Counted from the first letter of the stretch, positions 41,604 through 52,147 are shown. The stretch: 64,000 bases of DNA from Mycosarcoma maydis (GCF_000328475.2 NC_026493.1:372001-436000), one strand, 5' to 3'. A program made the numbers and translations. The notes: a model not told the origin generated them from the sequence alone.

Positions 41604-41703
41604 NNNNNNNNNNNNNNNNNNNNNNNNNNNNNNNNNNNNNNNNNNNNNNNNNNNNNNNNNNNNNNNNNNNNNNNNNNNNNNNNNNNNNNNNNNNNNNNNN
41701 NNN
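41604..41703. other. Assembly gap (100 N)
   Basis: Exactly 100 unknown bases, the conventional size for a gap of unknown length. It sits between an antisense LTR and a sense pol fragment, so repeat collapse or a misjoin is likely here. Confidence 0.98.
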
Positions 41704-44160
41704 GAAGGAATGCATGGCAAACGCCAGGATCTTCACGGTATCCGGGTCTTTGGGTGTAAAGCATGGGCACGCGTACCTGTCGAACTCCGCAAATCCCTGG
41801 ATCCCAAGTCTGTTGAATGCATACACCTGGGACATGTTAGCAATAACCACCCTTACATATACAGACTCATGGACGTAGAAACCGGCCAGATCTTCACAAG
41901 TCGGCACGTCATCTTCCGGGAGAACGAGCGGATTCGGCGAAAATCTGAAGCCCCCTTCGAGGAACTTTCAGATGATGAAACTGGAACCACGGGAAACAAT
42001 CTCCCGAGGCCAGGATTACCGGCCCCGGTCCGCTCATCGCTGAACATCCCAAGGACTTCCCCATCGTCCGAAGAACCCAGTCAACCAGTGGGAGCCACCA
42101 ACTACCCTCATCTCGCCTCAATAGAGGAAGCGCAATTAGCAGATACTACCGAGAGCGGTGATTCACTGGAGAGTCCAACTCAACAACTTGTTCCTTCAGC
42201 AGAATCCACAGATGACGAATTCCATGAACCGATCAACCTTATTCCCTCAAGAAGGCGACCTCAAGACATCCGAGGCCGGGACTCCCCATCGCGGCATCAA
42301 GAAATAGATGACGAGTCCGATGACTCTCTCGCTCTTCTCCCGACTCCTCACCAAACAGTGGGAGGAGATACAACAACAGTGGGAGATACAAGAACAGTGG
42401 GAGACAAAAACAACGCAAACGAGAGCACGGGTGACGAGTCACGTTACAACCTTAGGGCAAGGCCCCACAGACTTGGCGATTACGCCCGGCACGTGACAAC
42501 AAATCTTTCAAAGCCACCGGCCACCCTGAAACAAGCTCGCATGCGCGCCGACTGGCCCCTATGGGAAGGTGCCATCCAGGCAGAACTCAAAAGTCATGAA
42601 TCCAACAAGACTTGGACCCTCGTAGACCACCCACACAAACAAAGCCACCAATGTGGTCAGCTGCAAATGGGTATTCGCCATCAAGAAAAAGGCCGATGGA
42701 TCTCTCGACAAATACAAGGCACGACTCGTCGCACGAGGCTTCACACAGCGATACGGATACGACTACGACGAAACCTTCTCTCCAGTAGTAAAGGCCACCA
42801 CGTTACGCATCCTCATCGGCCTCGCCGCGGCATTCGACTGGAAGATTGTTCATTGGGACGCAGTCACTGCTTTCTTAAACGGACGCCTATCGGCAGAAGT
42901 ATACATGACGATGCCTCCCGGTCACGAAGTACCCGGGAAGGTCTGCTTCCTGAACAAAGCCATCTACGGTCTCAAGCAAGCCGGCCGCGAATGGTACCTC
43001 TTCGCTACGAAGGTACTCGAACAGCTCGGATTCACGAAACTGCAAGAAGACCACTGCCTCTTTCATTCCAAGAAGGCCGGACGACAGATCTTACTTGCAT
43101 TATACGTCGATGACCTCGTCGCTGCGTCACCAAAAGCATCGGAACTCGCCTGGCTCCACACCGATTCAATCCAAACTCATTTTAAAATCACAGATCAGGG
43201 CGATTTATCTTCTGTGCTCAACGTCAGCGTGTCGAAATCTACCAATTCCACTTCCCTAGGCCAACCTGGTTACATCCAAAAGATCCTCGATCGTTTCCAG
43301 ATGCTCGAAGCGAAACCCGCCTTCACACCATTACCCGCCACTGGCATTGCTCATCCCGAAAACCCCGAGCACTGCTCCGTCGCGGACAAGGAACTCTTCC
43401 AACAGCTCGTAGGCTCTGTCAACTACCTGGCTTGCTACACTCGACCAGATGTGGCATACGCGGTACAAGCTCTCAGCCGCTATTTAGCTCAACCGACGAT
43501 CCACGCACTCTCTGCTGGAAAACACCTTCTCCGTTACCTCAAGACTACGCAGGACTATCGCCTCCGGTTCCCCAAACTAGCGAGTGGGAGGAATCTGACC
43601 CTAGAGGTCTTCACGGACGCTGATTTTGCAAACCAGAAGGCGATTTACTCTCCTCAATCAAGAGTTAACCACCAAAAACAAGATCGTCATACCGGGTCGA
43701 CACAACAAACACCCCTCGCAAAAGCGTCACAGGAATGATCTTCCTAATGAACGGTTCCCCAATCAGCTGGCTATCCAAACAACAACCTATCATCGCAACC
43801 TCAACACAAATGGCTGAATATATCGCGGCCGCGGAAGGCGCGAAAGAAGCGTTGTGGATCAGAAGCCTGTTTCATTTCCCTTCAACTTCGAGGAAAAGAA
43901 GCAATACCTCACTACATTGACAACCAGGCAGCGATCCAGCTATGCAAGAACCCGGTACTTCACAAGGCTACAAAGCACATCGACATCATCTACCACAAGA
44001 TACGCGAATTGGCCGCCGTCGGTGTTATCAACATCGAATATACCGAGTCAGGGGAGCAACGAGCGGATGCGCTCACAAAGACGCTCAACCGTCAGCAGAT
44101 CGAAAAGTTCTGCAAGGAGATTGGCCTGAAAGACAGGTCCAACGAGAAATCCTCTCAATA
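41704..44160 (+). pseudogene. Ty1/copia retrotransposon pol pseudogene (integrase end, RT, RNase H)
   Basis: It begins inside the integrase C-terminal region just after the gap (RVFGCKAWARVP, SRHVIFREN). An acidic Ser/Thr-rich linker (about 41950-42450) leads to NLRARPHRL and the start of the reverse transcriptase near 42520. A frameshift near 42650 moves the reading to a second frame with the copia RT (CKWVFAIKKK, ARLVARGFTQ, GLKQAGREWY) and the catalytic YVDD at about 43107-43118. A second shift near 43630 and a third near 43870 carry the reading through the RNase H region (MAEYIAAAEGAKEALW, ADALTKTL) to a stop at 44160. Gag, protease and the integrase core are missing or in the gap. Dead as read, though an error-rich assembly near the gap is possible. 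Confidence 0.9.
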
Positions 44161-44802
44161 AACTCCATGACGGAAACATCTGCCTTTCACAACCTTCAAT
44201 TCGCCCTCGCTGAACGCGTGCGAAAACTAGGCAGATCGATACAACAGAAAGCCTGTTGGCCGCAGCTTTCGACCTGATGGGTTTGGATCATCCAAAGAAG
44301 GTCCCATCAAGGTTCAAGGACTTGCAAAAGGACTGGAAACCCAACTGACACAGTGGTATCCACAAAAGTCACCATGCACACTTCCCTGATTCTCCCTCCA
44401 CTGGAGGATAACGAGAACGAATACATGATGTATTCAGGGAACAAAACCTCACGCGTCGCCAAAAAACGAGCTGTGAAAGTTCCCAAATCACGAGCATCAC
44501 GTAGGTTTCCCAGGACCATGGAGCAGTCAAGTAGTCAACGAAAGCTCACCGAACGAAGCTTCAACGAGGGCCCACCTAGAGGAAAGATTCGCTGGAAAGA
44601 GCCGCAGCGCACCTCAAATGCCCCAGACACTTACACTTCGATCCGTAAGAGGACACGGCGCACACACCTTCCAAACTTGGACGGAAAGTTTTACGCCGCA
44701 CACATCAAGACAGAGAGCAACATGGCGCGATCCCCACCGAGTGGGAGCGTCAGTGTCTCTGCGATTCATGATTTGGGCACTCAAACACCATTCGAGTGGG
44801 AG
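44161..44802 (+). other. 3' internal region of the copia element up to the polypurine tract
   Basis: Between the pol stop and the LTR. It ends with the polypurine tract GAGTGGGAG (44794-44802) directly before the LTR TG. An open frame at 44353-44808 runs through it and into the LTR; it has no recognised domain and is probably chance or an element-specific extra frame. Confidence 0.6.
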
Positions 44803-45545
44803 TGTTAGAATATCTACGATTGGCGTTTTAGTCTGATCGCCCACAATCATGCAACCCTTGCAGTAACCTAACCGGTATACACGCAGAGTGACCGGGACGG
44901 TGAACGAGTAGGTGTCTCAGTACGCGCGCTATACGCGCGCGACACGCACTCAATACACCAGCGGTACGTCTGCGGTACGCGTGCGATACACTCTCAGTAC
45001 GCGCGCTATACGCGCGCGACACGCGCTCAATGCACCCGCAGTACGTCCGCGGTACGCGTGCGATACACTCGCAGTACGCGCGCCATACGCGCGCGACACG
45101 CGCTCAATGCACCCGCAGTACGACCGCGGTACGCGCGCAAGTATAGTAACTCGCCAGAGTTTCCCCGCTTCACAACATAGCGCTGGTAGCGAGAAGCCCA
45201 GAGTAGATTCACACAAGTCGCTGGACGACTGTGGGAACACGCCGTTGGCTACAGACTCGTACCAAGTGGAAGAACCTGAGGGAGAACAGACTCATGCATC
45301 TGGCCAGTTGTGGCCACAGCTAGTCAGTTGTATGAGGAGCTGACGTATAGGGAGAAGCTCATGTAGGATACTCCAGTCGACTCATGTACATAAATACAGA
45401 GGGAACGCTCACACTTTGTAGTTAGTCCCTCGTCCAATTCACACTATCCAAATACATCCCAAAACCATTCTCGACCCTACTCAGTCCCAACTCGCCTCTC
45501 TAAGGAAAGGGAGACTTCGATCATCCAGCGCCCGCTAAGGATTCA
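44803..45545 (+). mobile_element. Copia LTR copy B, 743 bp, complete
   Basis: Starts TGTTAGAATATC after the polypurine tract and ends GATTCA, the TG...CA ends of a Ty1/copia LTR; same strand as the pol pseudogene, hence its 3' LTR. It contains a CG-rich 77-bp satellite (44917-45139) and lacks most heptamer insertions present in copy C, so it serves as the reference for them. Confidence 0.88.
44917..45139 (+). repeat. 77-bp CG-rich tandem repeat within the LTR, about 2.9 units
   Basis: Units begin at 44917, 44994 and 45071, each with CAGTACGCGCGC, ATACGCGCGCGACACGC and GGTACGCG motifs. The long CGCG and alternating purine-pyrimidine runs could form Z-DNA or hairpins. Copy C has at most a shortened single unit, so the expansion is specific to B. 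Confidence 0.9.
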
Positions 45546-46402
45546 CCGCGAATATTGAATAGGGTGGTTGCCAGGGTGGTTCCCAGGACGACTTTCTCCT
45601 TTTTTCACGACGTGAATGTGACTTTCGAATCATGCAATAGGAGATCGTATTGGATCACGCAGACTTCATTTATCATGCATGAAACACGAATTCCAGAAAA
45701 TGAGAAAAACAGTTAACTTAATCACGAATGATGAAGAGATAATTATGAATCGTGAATCATAATCACGAATTGTTAATCGTGAATGGCCAAGTTAGATAAA
45801 TCACGAATATTCACGTGATTATACTCATGACTATTATACTCACTCGTGACTTGTAGTAACGTTAAATTCATGAGTTGGTGAGGACAAATTCATGGTCGTG
45901 TATGGTCACTTTTAGCGTCTGACAACGGCTGTACGTAATAATCACGAATGTTTTCCTGAATGCACCTCGTGCAAAGAAAGCTCATAAGGTCTGGCTCTTC
46001 AAGCACGAATTGTGAATGTAGACCTCATCGCTGTTGCAAAGAAAATACAATCACGAGGAAAAGAACGACATTATTCACATTTCACGATTGCGAAGTCACG
46101 AATCTGAGTACTAGGATACACTCACAGACTTGATGAAAATCCGAGAAATTCACGATTCGTGATTCAACAGGCATCTCATGCAAACATAGGATGAACCTAC
46201 AGCCTCGACTTATTCACGATTCCACCTTTTTTGTAGGGAAATCGTAAATCGTGAACTGTAGTTCCTGATTCGTGAATCACGATTCGTCACGTTTGATGCT
46301 CGTAGATAGCAATCGTGAATTACGAATCACAAATCACGAATCTGTGAATAGTGAATCAATAATCATGATTTACGAAACATGCACGAATAATCAAGTATCA
46401 AT
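45546..46402. other. AT-rich, heptamer-dense spacer between LTR copies
   Basis: No gene. It contains copy 2 of the GGTGGTT element at about 45558-45620, then AT-rich DNA packed with AAT-CACG-AAT and AAT-CGTG-AAT words, including degenerate CATG and TAA-containing versions (45720-46375). Confidence 0.6.
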
Positions 46403-47123
46403 CAAGAAACCTTTTAGCGAGCGCCATCACGCATATGTTCGAAGTCGCCCTTTCCTTAGAGAGGCGAGTTAGGACTGAGTAGGTCGAGAATCACGAATCA
46501 CGAATCGTGAATGGTTTGGAGTCGTGAGTGTATTTGGACTCGTGACTGTCACGAGTCACGAGTCGTGAGTATGTTTTTGACAGTCACGAGTCGTGAGTGA
46601 TTTTTGGAGAGGGGATTAACTACAAAGTGTGAGTCAAGAGTGCCTCTGTATCTATTTACATATGCTGATTCGTGATTCACGACTGACGACTGACGACTGG
46701 AGTATCCTACATGAGCTTCTCCCTACACGTCAGCTCCTCTTACAACTGACTCGTGACTAGCCGTGGCCATAACTCACGACTGGCCAGATGCATGAGCCTG
46801 TTCTCTTTCTGGTTCTACCACTCACGACTCGTGACTTGGTACGAGTCTGTAGTCAACGGCATACCCGTGATTCCTGAAGTCGTCCTGCGACTCACGACTT
46901 GTGTGAATCTACTCTGGGCTTCTCGCTACCAGCGCTATGTCATGAACCGGGGAAACTCTGGCGAGCTACTATACTTGCGCGCGTATCGTGGGTGTAGCGC
47001 GGCGTTCTGAGACACCTACTCGTTCCCGTCCGGTCACTCGTGTGTTCCAATTCGTGATTCGTGATTGGGAACTGAGATGATTGTGGACGATCAGACTAAA
47101 AGCCAATCGCAGATATTTTAACA
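46403..47123 (-). mobile_element. Copia LTR copy C, antisense, peppered with heptamer insertions
   Basis: Full-length LTR in the same orientation as copy A (plus-strand end ...ATATTTTAACA is the complement of TGTTAAAATAT). It aligns along its whole length with the complement of copy B, except for insertions that are whole numbers of 7-bp CACG/CGTG units (46489-46512, 46749-46758, 46772-46781, 46820-46836, 46890-46899, 47050-47066, plus several between 46518 and 46700). It is probably the 3' LTR of the minus-strand relic to its right. Confidence 0.85.
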
Positions 47124-47180
47124 AACCCAGGGTATTCACGATTCTGCAACGTGTTCGTACGCAGTCAAGCCAGTCATGAG

Positions 47181-48237
47181 TCACGAGTCGTGAGTGCACA
47201 AACGACTGCTAGCCCAATGCATTGCATCTAGGGTAGCCGAGTTTGCGGTGCCACAGTTCTGCTTTGCTCGGCACTCATGACTCGTAATTGGCCGGATCTT
47301 GCTTTGCATGTGGGCGAAAGCTAGAGAGAAAGCTTGTTCTGGCATGCTGCCGTCGCAGATCATCATTGCTGCAGCGGAGTAGCCAACACCACTGATTGGG
47401 ACACCTACAGCAAGACCGTGGCAGTCTGTTATAGAGACGACCTCATCATCGAAAGTCACAGTTCCATTTCATTCGTGATTAGCGACTCATGACTACCGTG
47501 GTGCCAATGAGATTCAGGATTGGTCACCAGACTTGGTATCAGGAGACAGTTACTGTAGGTGGTGGTCTCCCATCTATAAGCATCTTGGGGCTGAAGCTAA
47601 GTAGGCTGACGATGCCACCCTTCTTTAAAACAGGGAGCTTGCGACCGTTAGCAGTCACATCCTGAAAAAAGGAAAAAACCATTCTTGGAGCCACCCGAGG
47701 AAGCACCCCCGATCTAGGCTCCTCATCAGGGGTGGCTTCCAAGGAGCAGCCACCCTGGGTGTTTGCTGGAATGGCTTCCGATGAGCAACCACTCCCCATC
47801 AATCAACCGGCCCCAGCATACAGCTCAATACGCCACAGTTGTTGTCAATCACAAATGCAATATAATGAATAAATTTAAGCCAACGAGCGAGCGAGCAAGT
47901 GAGGTGAGACGAGTGAGTAAAGGGCCAGCAGCCAAACGAGTGAGCTAGACCAAAGAGTCATGAGTAGGTGTCATCATTCAGGATAGTCATTCCGTCTCTT
48001 TGCATGATGGGCAGAGTTGACCAAAACACAGGAAGCTCCAAGGTCGAAAACAAAAGTAACCAGCCGAGGTGGTGTGTTGTTAGGCATAGGCATGAGGTGC
48101 TGGCTTGAGCTGAGTGAAGAACGCAAGGGCCGGCGTGTCAATCTATTTATGATTTTCTTTGAGCCTTCGCATGCGACAGTACAAAACATGTGTTTGCACT
48201 GTTCTTGGGTGGCAACTTCGCTTTGTTCTGCTTCCAA
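47181..48237 (-). pseudogene. Minus-strand copia gag/protease/pre-integrase remnants
   Basis: Three separate minus-strand frames follow each other in retrotransposon order. 48237-47974 has an aspartic-protease-like core FVFDLGASC (expected D-S/T-G-A, here DLGA) ahead of RRNDYPE. 47802-47539 has NGRKLPVLKKGGIVSLLSFSPKML, fitting the sequence after a copia protease. 47459-47181 has DCHGLAVGVPISGVGYSAAA and CGTANSATLDAMHWA, like a pre-integrase region. LTR copy C follows on the same strand. The integrase, RT and RNase H parts are deleted. The inverted GGTGGTT element (47655-47775) lies inside the second frame. Family assignment is by motif reading only. Confidence 0.5.
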
Positions 48238-48519
48238 CGTGCATGGGCCTCGTCATTAGGGCTGCAAATGGCGGCATAACTTAGCCTAATTCACCGCATG
48301 CCGAGCAGATTATGAGGGTCGCAGCACACAATTAGATAAACATGAAATATGAAGATGGAAGTAAAGAGAGTGTTCCTGTCGCTAAGAAGAGCACGCATCA
48401 GAGTCTTGTAGCGGAACGAGTGTGAGTCCATGGTCCTTCAAGATAGGCGTGAAGTTTTGACACGTCCTGCTCCATTTGCCAAAGAGTCGTAGTCGTGGGC
48501 ATCCACTTGATCACAAAGG

Positions 48520-48890
48520 AGTAACTGGGTGGCCACAAGTGGCCAGGAGCAGCTCGCATTGCCTGTTAGCTGAATGGACGGTGCACTTCTTCACCGCCCA
48601 GTCGAAGAGGTCAATTGAAGTTGCCAGGGGCTGGTGTCCGTGCTCGGACAAGGATTTGGAATGTAGCTGTGGCGAGAAGCTGCTCATCACAGTTGAGCGC
48701 AGTAGAACGTCCGCATCCTCTCTGGTTGTTGTTGCAGCTGGGGCGGTCAGAGTTGCTGATAGGTTCGTTTACCAGCTACTCGTCCCCCTTCGGTCACTCG
48801 TATATTGCCTCTTGGGACGGATCTTGTGATCGTGGGCGATCAGGGTGATTTTTAGCTTCACCCTCGACACCCAATCAACGTTAGCGAATA
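48520..48890 (-). mobile_element. Eroded copia LTR fragment D (possible 5' LTR of the minus-strand relic)
   Basis: Scattered similarity, in the orientation of copy C: GTGGCCACAA.TGGCCAG near 48530, CTACTCGTCCC..TCGGTCACTCGT near 48777-48800, and GATCGTGGGCGATCAG near 48828-48843. Order and spacing agree with the LTR, placing it where a 5' LTR of the minus-strand element would be. Confidence 0.45.
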
Positions 48891-48966
48891 CGAATCTCAA
48901 TAGAACATGTAGAAAGGCAGGCAAGAGGAAGCACACAGAGGCCAGGATCGTCGTCCATCTTAACAA

Positions 48967-51765
48967 TTAGGCGTCTTCCTGCATCGCCACGTCGCCAAGC
49001 TCGACTGCTGAGATGTCCAGATACATGATCCTTTGTGCATCTTCCCCGATCACGGCTACCGTCTGCTTGTTGACGTTGACGGCGAGTTTGGCTGGTTTGA
49101 AGTCCTTCTCGAACTCCGTAGCGCGAGTCGGTGTGACTGTGGCTACGGCTTCGTTTGCAATGTCGCGATGATGGGTCAACGGTATATCGGCGAGATCAAA
49201 AGCGAGCAAAATGGCCACCGACGTGGACGGTAGCGTCGCAAGGACGAGCAGCTCTGCATCACCGTAGAGACCGAGGTCGAGGATAGAGAGGTCGTCGGCG
49301 CCGGAAATTGAGAAATGCGCAGAAGTGAGAGCGTCTCGATCTGACACGGTGTCTCGTCGGACCACGAGGACTGAATCGCGAGACGGAGTTTTCTTGGACG
49401 TGGAGTGAAGAATGTACGCAGAAAACAAGATCTCGCCACCCACGAAAGACGCTGTGCAGATGCGACTTGTACGCTCTTGAACGTCAGTCAGAGAGGACAG
49501 GGACAGCGCCGGAGCTGGCTCTCGTGCCAGACTCCAACTATTGCTTGCTACCAGGCAAGAACTTGTCTCCTCGACCACTGATTGGTCCAAGTCGGCACGA
49601 AGCAGTTGTGTCAATTGACCGCCAAGGATCTCGACCGCCTTAGTCAACGCGGGCACGATGGCGAGTGTCGCGATTCTCTCTCTCTCTGATAGCTCATGCG
49701 GTGGTTTTGCTTCAATGCTCTTGGCACTAGGGCTAGCCAGGAATACTTTCGCTCCTTCTAGAGCCTCCTTCAACGTTGGCTCCTTTCGTGCTTCGGTAGA
49801 AGTTTCTTCGAGCGCCTGAGACGAGAGATCATTGCCCAGTCTTGCATGCATCTCTTCGTTTTCGAAACCTCTATCAATGTAAGCGGCCACACAGTGAACA
49901 TCGTACGTGACGGGCAATCTAGGTTCGTCTTGATCTTGTTTGATCCTCTCTTGCCTTTCTCTTTCGGTCCTACACCACCTGTAAAATTCTTGCGAGATGA
50001 GTGCTTCCAAATCGACCTCTTGCGCCAAGCTCAGAGTAGAGTCGAGCGAGGACTGAAGGATCTTGAGCGCTTGCTGCAACGCCTCATCGTTTTGGCCATA
50101 GAATTGCGTCTGACCCACAAGACCGGCAAGACAGATGATACAGCGTTCCAAGGCTGGCTTTAGATTTTCTGATATGAGCTTCTTGAGCGTGTACGTGGCC
50201 GCCATGGCTTGCTGTTCAAGGCGGGAAAGCACGCCTTCTGTCAAGTTCCCGAGCAGGAACTGCTCCGCTGCCGGACCTGCACGACCAGTAAGGAGAACGT
50301 TGACCAGCTCGTACTTCATGTCCCCACCAAACCTGATGCTGAGGTCTTCAATATTTTTTGACCACTCGTTCGTAACTTTGTGCACGAATTCTTTCTGATA
50401 CACCTGCTGCATGGCAGAGGCAGTGTCAAGAGCGTAGCCGAGGTAGAAGTGCAGGAGATGGCCTGCGCGACTGACCGCAGCGATCCTGCGGCGTGTGCTG
50501 GACGGGCCATACCGAGTTGACACTGGCAGAGGCATTCTCAGCTTGAGATCAGAAAGGGTGAAATCAGCAGACGTAGAAATCGAGACGACTTGAGCCATGT
50601 CGTGCGAGAGCGAGAGCACGGAGGACAGGCACATGCATCGCGCGTGTTGCTGCATGTCCTGCGCGACTTTTGGAAGCCGTACAGTGCCAATTTCAGCCTG
50701 TCCATCCAAGACGAGTTCCACCCAAGCGTTTTGCGGATGGGAAACAAGAACGACACTTTCGGGTGATAATGGAAGCGCACGATCCGCGTCAAGGGCAAGC
50801 GAGGCAGCTCCACCTTCCAAGAGACGCAGATCGGCGTCTGCCTTGGCCAGACGAGGTATACTTGCCAGAGGCCCTCTGCCCTGCAGTGCGAGATTCGAAG
50901 GGTATTGGAAGCCGGGTGGAGGCTTTTGACCGCTCATCTGCATCATTCTGAGCTGATGGGGCATGAGGTTACTCGCGCCTCCTGTGGCTGCAAAGCTGTC
51001 TTCTGCCGGTAGTACGGGCAGGGGTGAGAACTTGGTGAGGAGAGATTCGCTGCTACCATCGATTGCATCGTTCGGAAGTCCAAGGTCGACATCAAGCCAG
51101 CTCAGAGCCATTGGATCTGCGAAATGGTCGTGGTTGCTGTCGCTTTTGTTTTCGGGGCTGAAACGGACAGGAATGGAGGAAAGGAGGCGGCCATCTTGGA
51201 CGGAGTAGGTACGCAAGAATGTTGTCGTTCGCGAGCTTTCGGTCGAGGGAGAGGAAACTGGAGATCTTTTCATGCTTACGAGAACGGCTAAGCGATCACC
51301 CTTTGGACTCCAAACGACATCGTGAAGGTGAAGATCCTCATGTTCTTGCTGGGACGCACCAGCGGCAGTAGGAGCGAAATCCATGGCCTTGTCAAAGCTA
51401 AGAGCTACAGACCAGACTATGCTGCTATCATCGCCCATCCGCCAGAGAACGAGGTGAACCTGAGGTCCGCGCTTTGGCTCCGGTACGCCTTGAGCACTGG
51501 AAGCCTGTGCACCACGTTGTCGAGCAGCAAGCATGCGCTGTACGAGTGCAAATTGAGCAGCTGACATTCCAGGAGGAGCGGTAGCAGCTGGCACTGCTTG
51601 TGCGGCAGCATCCCTGACGATTAGCAGAACAAGGTCCATGCGAGGGTTGGCGGAAGTGCGCAGTAAAGTGGCAGGTTTGTCGAGCCGTTCGTCGGCCAGG
51701 ACGGGAAACATGCCGATCTGGCTACCATCGCCGACGACCGAGCCGTCAGCCAGAAAGACTGGCAT
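48967..51765 (-). CDS. APC4: Anaphase-promoting complex subunit 4
   Basis: Scaffold subunit of the APC/C ubiquitin ligase that drives the metaphase-anaphase transition. A 932-residue single exon from ATG 51765. N-terminal WD40-type region with PRMDLVLLIVRDA, VHLVLWRM, VVWSPKGDRLAVLV and DGRLLSSIPV, as in APC4 propellers. The helical Apc4 long domain starts at about residue 455 (VHKVTNEWSKNIEDLSIRFGG, ELVNVLLTGRAGPAAEQFLLGNLTEGVLSRLEQ). The propeller resumes in the C-terminal third. The helix block with LLTG...AAEQFLLGNL is the most telling. It is longer than human APC4 (808) because of low-complexity loops. It closes the repeat island: its stop lies about 80 bp from LTR fragment D. Confidence 0.85.
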   Translation of the reverse strand: MPVFLADGSVVGDGSQIGMFPVLADERLDKPATLLRTSANPRMDLVLLIVRDAAAQAVPAATAPPGMSAAQFALVQRMLAARQRGAQASSAQGVPEPKRGPQVHLVLWRMGDDSSIVWSVALSFDKAMDFAPTAAGASQQEHEDLHLHDVVWSPKGDRLAVLVSMKRSPVSSPSTESSRTTTFLRTYSVQDGRLLSSIPVRFSPENKSDSNHDHFADPMALSWLDVDLGLPNDAIDGSSESLLTKFSPLPVLPAEDSFAATGGASNLMPHQLRMMQMSGQKPPPGFQYPSNLALQGRGPLASIPRLAKADADLRLLEGGAASLALDADRALPLSPESVVLVSHPQNAWVELVLDGQAEIGTVRLPKVAQDMQQHARCMCLSSVLSLSHDMAQVVSISTSADFTLSDLKLRMPLPVSTRYGPSSTRRRIAAVSRAGHLLHFYLGYALDTASAMQQVYQKEFVHKVTNEWSKNIEDLSIRFGGDMKYELVNVLLTGRAGPAAEQFLLGNLTEGVLSRLEQQAMAATYTLKKLISENLKPALERCIICLAGLVGQTQFYGQNDEALQQALKILQSSLDSTLSLAQEVDLEALISQEFYRWCRTERERQERIKQDQDEPRLPVTYDVHCVAAYIDRGFENEEMHARLGNDLSSQALEETSTEARKEPTLKEALEGAKVFLASPSAKSIEAKPPHELSERERIATLAIVPALTKAVEILGGQLTQLLRADLDQSVVEETSSCLVASNSWSLAREPAPALSLSSLTDVQERTSRICTASFVGGEILFSAYILHSTSKKTPSRDSVLVVRRDTVSDRDALTSAHFSISGADDLSILDLGLYGDAELLVLATLPSTSVAILLAFDLADIPLTHHRDIANEAVATVTPTRATEFEKDFKPAKLAVNVNKQTVAVIGEDAQRIMYLDISAVELGDVAMQEDA

Positions 51766-52147
51766 GCTGTAGTCGATTTAGACAGACTGCGTGCTAATGC
51801 ATTGCGCTGTATGTGGAAGAGTTGATGCAGAGGAAGGTGAACGAGGACCAAGTAGAAAGAGCGAAGAAGGTGTTGTCTCTGTTCACAACGCAACTGTGCA
51901 ACCGTGCATTCGTGATTAAAACACGTTTTTGTTCCAAATCGCGTTACGCGTAAACTTCGTCTAGCCTAGGTCGATTCGCCCAGATGCCGTTTCATTATCA
52001 GCAGGCGAGGCTCATATCGTGTATAGAAACAGTGAAAAGTACGACTCCGGCTCAGGCTCAGGCAAGGACAATAAAGCAAACGCGGAGACAGCAAATGGGT
52101 ACAATAAAGGTGCGTTATGATTGACTGAACTACTACAGGACGTCAAT
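51766..52147. other. Intergenic ETFA stop / APC4 start
   Basis: Contains the APC4 promoter and ETFA terminator. One heptamer remnant (CATTCGTGATTAAAAC) lies near 51907. No gene seen. Confidence 0.5.
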
